Source: Melioribacteraceae bacterium
Lineage (GTDB): Bacteria; Bacteroidota; Ignavibacteria; Ignavibacteriales; Melioribacteraceae
Direction: 5' to 3'
Length of the DNA stretch: 6,516 bases
Assembly: GCA_027036655.1 (NCBI GenBank)
Contig: JALWEC010000506.1
Span: forward strand, 1-6,516
A program made the position numbers and the translations under genes. The notes beneath the pieces were generated by a model that saw only the letters and a list, made by a program, of their open reading frames with translations, made no database searches and had not been told where the DNA came from. How positions within the stretch are numbered: position 1 is the stretch's first letter; every line of letters starts with the position of its first letter. Shown piece after piece: positions 1 to 5,478 of this stretch.

Positions 1-1351
1 CGGCGGCATCACAAATTCGATTCATCAAAATTTTTAAGTTAATTTTCTCGTTAGGATGAAGTTGTTCCTTCAATGCGACAACAAATTCAGCGTCATTAAT
101 TTTCGATACCGATAAATTAACATTCTCCCCCGCCTCGTTATGAATTAAAACAGATGAAGCAAGCCCCCCGAAGCAAACGCCTTCGGAAAATCTGATAATA
201 AAACTCGGATTAGTAAAAGAAATATATTTATCAAAAGGTAAAATCACTTTTTCTATTTTAGGCTTAACGGTATCCGGCTTCCCGTTGTAATAAAATTCTG
301 TTTCCTCTTCCCCGGATTTGTTGCCGTAGTAATCAATAATATTTTTACTTGTTAGGAAAAGTCTGTCGTCCTTTAAGGAATCGGAAATCTCGAGTAAAAC
401 ATTACTCCCCTTTCTCTTTTTATTATAAACATAAAGAACCGGATAAGTTTTGTTGTTCGTCGAATCGATAATCGAAAAATTACCGGAAGATATTTTCGAA
501 CTGTCAATCCGTTTTGAGAAAACACTCAGAATATGGTTGCGATCTGTCATTGTGGCTTCGAGCAAAGCCGGTTTGCTTGTATCCATTACGGTAAGCTGAA
601 AATCTACACCGCTCCGAATGTTAGTTGAATCGGCAAGCACAATCGGTTTGAATTGAATTCCTATTTCCTCATTTTCCGAATCCCAGAGGAGATTGGAATT
701 TTTGTCCCGAACGGCAAAAGCGCGGTAGCTTCCATCCCCCAAACCTGTAACAAGATACTCTCCGTTCTTCCCTGACTGGGAAATATAATCCGGTTTAACT
801 ATTGCGGGAGTAATTGTATCTGATAAATTTTTATAAATGAAGATTGTTATTCCCTGCGGCTTACTGTCAAAGACTTTGCCGGATATTTCCCCTTTATCTA
901 TTTTATCTCCGGTAGAAAAACTGAACGCATAAGGAAGAGACATTTTGTTCTTGTTATTTAAGTCTTTCACATCCGTTCCGATTATAACGCTGTAAGTTGT
1001 GTTTTTCTTCAACGAATCGTGAAAAGAAATTGTAACGGTTTTTCCGCTCCAATCATATTTCATATTTCTTACAACGGGAGAAATAAAAAAAGCATTCCGG
1101 AATGAATTTTTATCGATATACTCGGAGAATGTTACCGACAGCTCATCCCCTTTGAAATCAGTAGTTCCGTCAAACGGGATTGTAGCGACAACAGTCGGAG
1201 GCGTTTTATCAACGGGGCCTCCGGAGGGCGGAACTTGCTTGGCGCATCCCGAATAGATAAAAGTTAAAACGGAAAAAAGTATAAAGAAAAATAAAACATC
1301 TTTACTTTTCTTGAATAGTTGTTCAAATATATTTATAAATGTTCCAATCAT
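1..1351 (-). CDS. Ig-like domain surface lipoprotein, C-terminus cut off by window edge
   Basis: I translated this reading frame by hand: 450 codons are open from the ATG at 1351 and run off the left edge, so the C-terminus is missing. Residues 18-35 are a hydrophobic signal after Lys-Lys-Ser-Lys (14-17), ending in Tyr-Ser-Gly-Cys with Cys36 as the probable lipidated residue. Tyr at -3 is unusual for a lipobox. A Pro/Gly linker (41-52) follows. Residues 51-149 resemble the SbsA-type bacterial Ig-like domain ('TPPTVVATIPFDG', 'VTFSEYID', a closing 'FSFSTGD'). Residues 153-253 resemble a carboxypeptidase-regulatory-like beta-sandwich ('GEISGKVFD', 'GDGSYRAFAVRD'). About 256-355 and 366-450 look like further Ig-like domains, the last incomplete ('IEKVILPFD', 'IIRFSEG'). 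The ATG overlaps the mltG stop (ATGA), and no other in-frame ATG precedes the signal, which fixes the start. No strong Shine-Dalgarno is visible, so translation probably depends on mltG. Its specific role is unknown; it is probably anchored in the outer or inner membrane facing the periplasm or surface. Confidence 0.85.
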   Translation of the reverse strand, partial: MIGTFINIFEQLFKKSKDVLFFFILFSVLTFIYSGCAKQVPPSGGPVDKTPPTVVATIPFDGTTDFKGDELSVTFSEYIDKNSFRNAFFISPVVRNMKYDWSGKTVTISFHDSLKKNTTYSVIIGTDVKDLNNKNKMSLPYAFSFSTGDKIDKGEISGKVFDSKPQGITIFIYKNLSDTITPAIVKPDYISQSGKNGEYLVTGLGDGSYRAFAVRDKNSNLLWDSENEEIGIQFKPIVLADSTNIRSGVDFQLTVMDTSKPALLEATMTDRNHILSVFSKRIDSSKISSGNFSIIDSTNNKTYPVLYVYNKKRKGSNVLLEISDSLKDDRLFLTSKNIIDYYGNKSGEEETEFYYNGKPDTVKPKIEKVILPFDKYISFTNPSFIIRFSEGVCFGGLASSVLIHNEAGENVNLSVSKINDAEFVVALKEQLHPNEKINLKILMNRICDAA

Positions 1352-2391
1352 TTTCTTAAGCGTTGTCTTGATTTTTTTGAACGCCAAATTCTGTATTTCC
1401 TGACGTTTTTCACTTGTTCGGAATACCGCGAGGCAAAGAGATGCCCTCCTTTTCCGTCAGCGACAAAGTAAAGATAATTAACGTCAGCGGGAAAGAGCGC
1501 CGCAAAAATTGCATCGCGTCCCGGATTGTTAATCGGACCGGGCGGAAGTCCCGCAAACTTATAGGTATTATAGTGTGAATTAATTTTGAGATCTTTATAA
1601 TAAATTTTGTTGTGCCTTCTCCGGTTGCGAATCAGATATTGTATTGTCGGATCAGCTTGGAGCGCCATCCCTTTTTTCAAACGGTTATGATAAACCGCCG
1701 AGATGAGTTTAAACTCGGAAGTTTTATTCGATTCTCCGTCGATAATCGAGGCGAGCGTAAGAATTTCATGACGGGTCATGTTCAATTTGCTCATCTGTTT
1801 TTTTACTCTCGGCATCTTGAAAATTTTATCATTTTCATATTTAAGTTTTGATAGAACTTCCCGCTCGTCCCAGTCATCATCAAAAAAATAAGTGTCGGGA
1901 AGAAGATAGCCTTCCAACTTTTTAACATGCAATCCGAGAGACTTAAGAAATTTTCTGTCAAACGAAAGTTTCATAATTTTTGTTGAATCAAGTTTCAGCT
2001 CATGGTGTAAAAGTCCGGCAAGTTTATTCTGCCAAATACCTTCGGGGATTGTAACCTTGGTTTGATGCCCCGTTCCGCCGCTGGTAAACTCGTTAAGCAT
2101 CTCAAAAAAAGTAGAGCCTGTGTGGAGCATGAATTTACCCGCGCGAATTTTATCGGCTGAACCTGTAATATATGCGGCAAGCTTCATCCCGCTGCGATTT
2201 CTTATTAATCCCTTTCGGTAAAGTCTGTCAATAACATGCGAAAGAGTTTCCCCTTCCTTAATTGTAAATTCCCGCACGGAAGAATTGTTAAAATAATTTG
2301 GAGTATATAAATAGAGATAACCGAAAAAAAGGATAAAAACAAAGAGAGCGACAGCCGCATAAAATTCAAATGACTTAAAAAAACCTTTCAT
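1348..2391 (-). CDS. mltG: Endolytic murein transglycosylase MltG (YceG-like)
   Basis: MltG is a membrane-anchored lytic transglycosylase that cleaves nascent peptidoglycan strands and is thought to set strand length. The 347-residue product (numbered here with a preceding extra residue, 348) has a short cytoplasmic N-terminus, one membrane segment at about 10-31, and a LysM-like region from about 40 ('FTIKEGETLSHVIDRLYRKG'). The YceG catalytic domain follows: TIPEG (115-119), EGYLLPDTY (161-169), LASIIDGES (214-222), LQADPTIQY (245-253) and GLPPGPINNPG (282-292). Family members usually read Glu-Lys-Glu where this one has Asp219-Gly-Glu221; the second Glu is kept. The last 17 residues carry 10 Lys/Arg. 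The length is normal for the family. The ATG at 2391 shares one base with the tsaD stop (TGATG), preferred over an in-frame TTG one codon earlier. It is followed by a 4-base overlap with the lipoprotein gene. Confidence 0.95.
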   Translation of the reverse strand: MKGFFKSFEFYAAVALFVFILFFGYLYLYTPNYFNNSSVREFTIKEGETLSHVIDRLYRKGLIRNRSGMKLAAYITGSADKIRAGKFMLHTGSTFFEMLNEFTSGGTGHQTKVTIPEGIWQNKLAGLLHHELKLDSTKIMKLSFDRKFLKSLGLHVKKLEGYLLPDTYFFDDDWDEREVLSKLKYENDKIFKMPRVKKQMSKLNMTRHEILTLASIIDGESNKTSEFKLISAVYHNRLKKGMALQADPTIQYLIRNRRRHNKIYYKDLKINSHYNTYKFAGLPPGPINNPGRDAIFAALFPADVNYLYFVADGKGGHLFASRYSEQVKNVRKYRIWRSKKSRQRLRK

Positions 2392-3413
2392 CAAACATCC
2401 AATTGTAGAAAATGATTTTGTGGCAAAGCGGGAAATGCATTAGTATCAAATCCGAATCTTTTCCCGGCTTCAAAAATCTGCTTTCCTCTCAGCGCAATCA
2501 TGGCTCCGTTATCTCCGCAATATTCCAATGAAGGAATTACAAGAGTTTTTCCGTATTTTTTTGCTAGCATGGAAAAGCCATCTTTAACTCCGCTGTTTGC
2601 CGCTACTCCGCCGACAACCGAAATTGATTTAACGTCAAATCTCTTGAGCGCTTTCTCCGCCCGTTTTGTAAGAGCTTTAACAACCGCATCCTGAAAAGCT
2701 TTCGCAACTTTTCTTTTCTCCTTATCCGGAATAATATTATCGGGGAAATTTTCCTGCAAATAACGAAGGACGGAAGTTTTGAGTCCGCTGAACGAAAAAT
2801 CAAACTCGGATTTTGTCCGCGCAACGGGAAAGCGTATGTCGCTCGGTTCCGCTTCAATGGCGTATTGCTGAATTTTTGGTCCGCCCGGATAACCGAGTCC
2901 CAACATCTTAGCAACTTTATCAAAAGCTTCGCCGGCTGCATCGTCAATAGTAGAGCCGAGTTTGTAAATCTCGAGTTCGCTTTTAACTAACAGCAGCAAT
3001 GTATGCCCGCCGGAAATTACAACTCCGAGGAATGGAAACTCAGGTTTTTCCTTCATCAAAAAGCCGGAAAAAATATGTCCTTCGATATGGTTAACGGGAA
3101 TAAATGGGACATTAAGTGAATACGCCAGACCTTTGGCAAAAGAGAAGCCGACAAGCAATGCTCCGATTAATCCCGGTCCCGCGGTAGCCGCGACAACATC
3201 AATATCGGCTATTTCCAGCCCCGCCTCTTTCAAACTCTGTTTAAACAGAGGAGAGACTATCTGCAAATGCGCGCGGCTGGAAAGCTCCGGCACTACTCCG
3301 CCGTATTGAGTATGAAAATCCTGAGAAGCGATAAGATTGGATACTAATTTACCATCCGAAATAATTGCAACGGAAGTCTCATCACACGAACTCTCTATTC
3401 CGACAATATTCAT
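2391..3413 (-). CDS. tsaD: tRNA N6-adenosine threonylcarbamoyltransferase TsaD
   Basis: TsaD (Kae1/Gcp/YgjD family) transfers the threonylcarbamoyl group from threonylcarbamoyl-AMP to A37 of tRNAs reading ANN codons, forming t6A, with TsaB and TsaE as partners in bacteria. Neither partner is in this window. The 340-residue product has the expected length and all signatures: ESSCDET (7-13), NHIEGH (108-113) with metal ligands His109 and His113, SGGHT (134-138), DDAAGEAFDK (157-166), FSFSGLKT (206-213), GGVAANS (268-274) and CGDNGAMIA (299-307) with the third metal ligand Asp301. The start is the ATG at 3413: the family begins directly with MxxxGIESSCDET, and AGAAAGGG lies 6 nt upstream. A GTG at 3452 would add 13 residues, but its first codons lie inside a repeat element. 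It is the first gene of a coupled tsaD-mltG-lipoprotein set. Confidence 0.97.
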   Translation of the reverse strand: MNIVGIESSCDETSVAIISDGKLVSNLIASQDFHTQYGGVVPELSSRAHLQIVSPLFKQSLKEAGLEIADIDVVAATAGPGLIGALLVGFSFAKGLAYSLNVPFIPVNHIEGHIFSGFLMKEKPEFPFLGVVISGGHTLLLLVKSELEIYKLGSTIDDAAGEAFDKVAKMLGLGYPGGPKIQQYAIEAEPSDIRFPVARTKSEFDFSFSGLKTSVLRYLQENFPDNIIPDKEKRKVAKAFQDAVVKALTKRAEKALKRFDVKSISVVGGVAANSGVKDGFSMLAKKYGKTLVIPSLEYCGDNGAMIALRGKQIFEAGKRFGFDTNAFPALPQNHFLQLDV

Positions 3414-3419
3414 GCGGTT

Positions 3420-3427
3420 CCCTTTCT
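3420..3427 (-). promoter_or_regulatory. Ribosome binding site of tsaD
   Basis: On the minus strand AGAAAGGG ends 6 nt before the ATG at 3413. This spacing supports the ATG at 3413 over the upstream in-frame GTG at 3452. Confidence 0.7.
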
Positions 3428-3438
3428 GTTGGTATCTA

Positions 3439-3592
3439 AGAGACCTTTGCACAACCTAAAGTTGTCATATTGAGGACGGTGGAAACCGTCCGAAATATCT
3501 ATAGATTCGGTATAATTACCGGTTTTGAGATTCTTCATTTCGCTCCGCTCCATTCAGAATGACATTTTACGGGGTTATGCAAAGCCTTCTCT
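3439..3592. repeat. MITE-like repeat, copy A (154 bp), with terminal inverted repeats
   Basis: The left end (3439-3457, agagacctttgcacaacct) and the right end (3573-3592, which reads agagaaggctttgcataacc on the other strand) form imperfect terminal inverted repeats matching at about 16 of 20 positions. Nested inside is a second inverted pair: gtcatattga (3464-3473) against gtcattctga on the opposite strand (3555-3564), and gaaatatct (3492-3500) against gaagaatct (opposite strand, near 3527-3537). Two local hairpins sit in the middle: GGACGGT/ACCGTCC (3474-3480, 3485-3491) with a GGAA loop, and CGGTA/TACCG (3508-3512, 3517-3521). There is no coding capacity and no clear target-site duplication. 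It fills most of the gap between the proline dehydrogenase gene and tsaD and is about 90% identical over its core to copy B. The nature (mobile miniature element versus a REP-like structural repeat) is inferred. Confidence 0.8.
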
Positions 3593-3632
3593 AAGTTAAT
3601 TTCAAAAAACGATATGTTAAAAAATTCTAAAA

Positions 3633-4532
3633 TCACTTAAATGAAAAAACGCTTTTTGCAACATACCAAGCCAATTCCGGATTTTCCTGAAAACGGCGCA
3701 TCGAATACTCATACCACTTTTCTCCGAACGGAACATAAACCCTTATTTTATGTCCATCGGCGACAATCTTATTCCTTAAATCTTCCCTTACGCCGTAAAG
3801 CATTTGGAATTCATATTTATCTTCCTGCACATTCTTTTCACGAAGCATTCCGTAAGCTTTGTTAATTAGGAACTCGTCATGCGTGGCGATGCCTACATAA
3901 TTGCCGTCGGTAAGCATTTTATCTAAAATCTTAATATAGTTTTTGCGAATATCCTCACGAGATTTGTATGCAATTGAGGCAGGCTCCACATAAATTCCTT
4001 TACACAAACGGTAATTCGTTCCAAGCGAGTTTAAGTTTTCAACATCTTCATAAGTTCTCTTCAGATATGCTTGAACTACAATTCCCACGTTCGGGTATTT
4101 TTCATGAAGCTTTGTGTAAAGCTCGATAGTCAAATCGGTATATGGAGAATCTTCCATGTCGATTCTGACAAAATTATTATACTCGGCAGCTTTCTGAACT
4201 ATTCCTTCCACCAAAGTGTAGCAAACATCCTTGTTGATTGCAAGTCCGAGCGAGGTAGGTTTAATCGACAAGTTGGAATTTACTTTGTTTTTCTCAATTG
4301 CGTCCAACACTTCAATGCACGCTTTTTGAGTTTCGGCTGCTTCATCCAAATTAGTTATTGCCTCGCCAAGCACGTCGATTGTTGCCAGAATACCCTTTGA
4401 GTTCAAATCCTTGGCAACATTCATTGCATCCTGCAGACGCGTTCCGGCGACATACTTTTTGGCGAAAAAATAAACTGTTGATTTAGGTAAAAGTTTAACG
4501 AAATTTACAATTGCTCTGTTCACGATATTCAC
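3633..4532 (-). CDS. Proline dehydrogenase, monofunctional (PRODH)
   Basis: This FAD enzyme oxidises proline to delta-1-pyrroline-5-carboxylate, passing electrons to the quinone pool at the inner membrane. The 299-residue protein is the short single-domain form (as in Thermus or Deinococcus), lacking the PutA DNA-binding and P5C-dehydrogenase parts; no P5C dehydrogenase gene is in the window. TIM-barrel signatures run in order: LGE (55-57), SIKPTSLG (89-96), RIDMEDSPYTD (123-133), VVQAYLKRTYED (152-163), LCKGIYVEP (176-184), ATHDE (216-220), EFQMLYGVREDLR (241-253) and RVYVPFGEKWYEYSMRR (264-280), whose paired Arg279-Arg280 matches the substrate-carboxylate-binding arginines of the family. 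The start is GTG at 4532: GGAG lies 7 nt upstream, whereas a second in-frame GTG at 4523 would be too far from it. It stands alone, with a repeat copy on each side. I leave the symbol blank because putA/prodh/fadM naming varies. Confidence 0.95.
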   Translation of the reverse strand: MNIVNRAIVNFVKLLPKSTVYFFAKKYVAGTRLQDAMNVAKDLNSKGILATIDVLGEAITNLDEAAETQKACIEVLDAIEKNKVNSNLSIKPTSLGLAINKDVCYTLVEGIVQKAAEYNNFVRIDMEDSPYTDLTIELYTKLHEKYPNVGIVVQAYLKRTYEDVENLNSLGTNYRLCKGIYVEPASIAYKSREDIRKNYIKILDKMLTDGNYVGIATHDEFLINKAYGMLREKNVQEDKYEFQMLYGVREDLRNKIVADGHKIRVYVPFGEKWYEYSMRRFQENPELAWYVAKSVFSFK

Positions 4533-4539
4533 GATTAAT

Positions 4540-4543
4540 CTCC
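4540..4543 (-). promoter_or_regulatory. Ribosome binding site of the proline dehydrogenase gene
   Basis: GGAG on the minus strand lies 7 nt before the GTG at 4532. It decides the start, because the nearest other in-frame start (GTG at 4523) would be 16 nt away. Confidence 0.7.
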
Positions 4544-4603
4544 GTAATAATTCATCAGTTGTTCCAAATAAAGACCATATTTCAAAAAATTATTTTAATT
4601 AAT

Positions 4604-4795
4604 AGAGACCTTTTGCAAAACCTAAAGTTGTAATAATAAGTTAGCTAAGTTTACCCCGACCGCTTTTCGTCGGGGGCGAAGATGAAAGCCGTCCGAAAAA
4701 TCTCTAAATTCGGTATAATTATCGTTTTGAGATTCTTCATTCCGCTTCGCTCTATTCAGAATGACAAATTAGAAGGTTATGTAAAACCTTCCAAT
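4604..4795. repeat. MITE-like repeat, copy B (about 190 bp), same orientation as copy A
   Basis: Its left 28 bp (4604-4631) match copy A's 3439-3465 with one substitution and one gap. The block 4689-4766 matches 3486-3564 with seven substitutions and one gap (about 90%). Between these blocks the copies are unrelated: 57 nt here against 20 nt in copy A. The middle here carries a perfect 7-bp hairpin, CCCCGAC (4654-4660) with GTCGGGG (4669-4675). The right end (about 4774-4793) is a decayed inverted copy of the left end (about 13 of 20 positions) and itself folds as GAAGGTT/AACCTTC (4772-4778, 4785-4791). The exact right boundary is uncertain because the final 'tctct' of copy A is not preserved. 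It fills more than half of the 346-bp gap between coaE and the proline dehydrogenase gene. The rest of that gap (4533-4603) is an AT-rich leader. Confidence 0.78.
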
Positions 4796-4860
4796 AATGA
4801 ACAACCTCAAAAACCATAAAACTTCAAACACATTCTTAAAATTACAAAATTAACATTTAA

Positions 4861-4880
4861 GAGCGGAATAAAAACCGCTT
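4861..4880 (-). terminator. Weak candidate terminator hairpin after coaE
   Basis: AGCGG/CCGCT (4862-4866, 4875-4879), extendable by one G-T pair, forms a stem with an 8-nt A/T loop at the coaE stop codon. The sequence following on the minus strand is U-rich but broken (CTTAAATGTTAATTTTG), not a clean U tract. It may end the rny-coaE transcript or only stabilise its 3' end. Confidence 0.35.
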
Positions 4881-5478
4881 AAATTTTTTGAATAATGGAA
4901 AGCATAAATGAAACATTTTCTTCGAGCTTTTCTACCGAATTATTATTGTAGAAAACAAAATCCGCTCGGCTGATTTTCTCTTTTTCCGGGATTTGATTTT
5001 CCATCCTTTTTATAATTTCCTCGCGCGATAACCCGCTTCGTTCCATAACTCTTTTAATTCTGATTTCTTCGTCTGCGGTAACAACCCAGATGTAATCAAA
5101 CATTTCCGTCATATCTGCTTCAAAAATTAACGCCGCTTCAGCCGCAACAAGATTACTCTTTTCAAGCTCTTTGTTCATTAAAGATGTTAACTTATTTTTA
5201 ACGACGGGATGAACAATGGAATTAATCTTTTCAACCTTTGCCGGATTAACAAAAATCGTATTTGCAAGATACTCCCGATTTAACTCTCCGCCGGAAAACG
5301 TCTCCTCTCCGAATTCCTTAATTAACTCCCGCTTCAGTTCTTCATCGGAGGTCATCAGTTCTTTCGCCAGTCTATCCGCGTCAAAAACCTTAATCCCCTT
5401 TTTACGCAAAAAATCGGCAACGGTCGATTTGCCGCTGCCGATTCCTCCGGTTAAACCTATTTTTATTTTTTCGCTCAT
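4879..5478 (-). CDS. coaE: Dephospho-CoA kinase
   Basis: CoaE phosphorylates the 3'-hydroxyl of the ribose of dephospho-CoA with ATP, the last step of coenzyme A synthesis, in the cytoplasm. The 199-residue length is typical. The P-loop GLTGGIGSGKS lies at 8-18, the DAD motif at 33-35, His90-Pro91 in the CoA-binding region, EAALIFEA at 114-121 (equivalent to the usual D-x-PLLFE stretch, with a Glu in the acidic position), and RMENQIPEKEKISRADFVF at 158-176 followed by Asn-rich YNNN, matching the family's C-terminal R-x-x-x-Q...K...AD...N pattern. The ATG at 5478 directly follows the rny TAG with no gap, and the nearest purine-rich stretch (AAGGAAAA) is too far upstream to be a good Shine-Dalgarno, so translation is probably coupled to rny. 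The gene is complete. Confidence 0.96.
   Translation of the reverse strand: MSEKIKIGLTGGIGSGKSTVADFLRKKGIKVFDADRLAKELMTSDEELKRELIKEFGEETFSGGELNREYLANTIFVNPAKVEKINSIVHPVVKNKLTSLMNKELEKSNLVAAEAALIFEADMTEMFDYIWVVTADEEIRIKRVMERSGLSREEIIKRMENQIPEKEKISRADFVFYNNNSVEKLEENVSFMLSIIQKI

Noticed and set aside
2392..2394. TTG at 2394 as the start of mltG
   Set aside because: The next codon is an ATG in a TGATG overlap with the tsaD stop, a common and better start.
2603..2947. 114-codon minus-strand open frame inside tsaD in another frame
   Set aside because: It overlaps conserved TsaD motifs in a different frame and has no ribosome site or family resemblance.
4071..4400. 109-codon plus-strand open frame opposite the proline dehydrogenase gene
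   Set aside because: It lies wholly antisense to a well-conserved gene, has a composition unlike the neighbouring proteins and no recognisable motif or ribosome site.
4654..4675. CCCCGAC/GTCGGGG hairpin as an intrinsic terminator for rny-coaE
   Set aside because: The stem is strong, but neither strand has a U tract after it (TAAACTT on minus, GCGAAG on plus). It is better treated as part of repeat B.
3439..4795. Two repeat copies as a CRISPR array or insertion sequence ends
   Set aside because: There are only two copies over 1 kb apart with a metabolic gene between, no spacer periodicity, no transposase and no visible target-site duplication.
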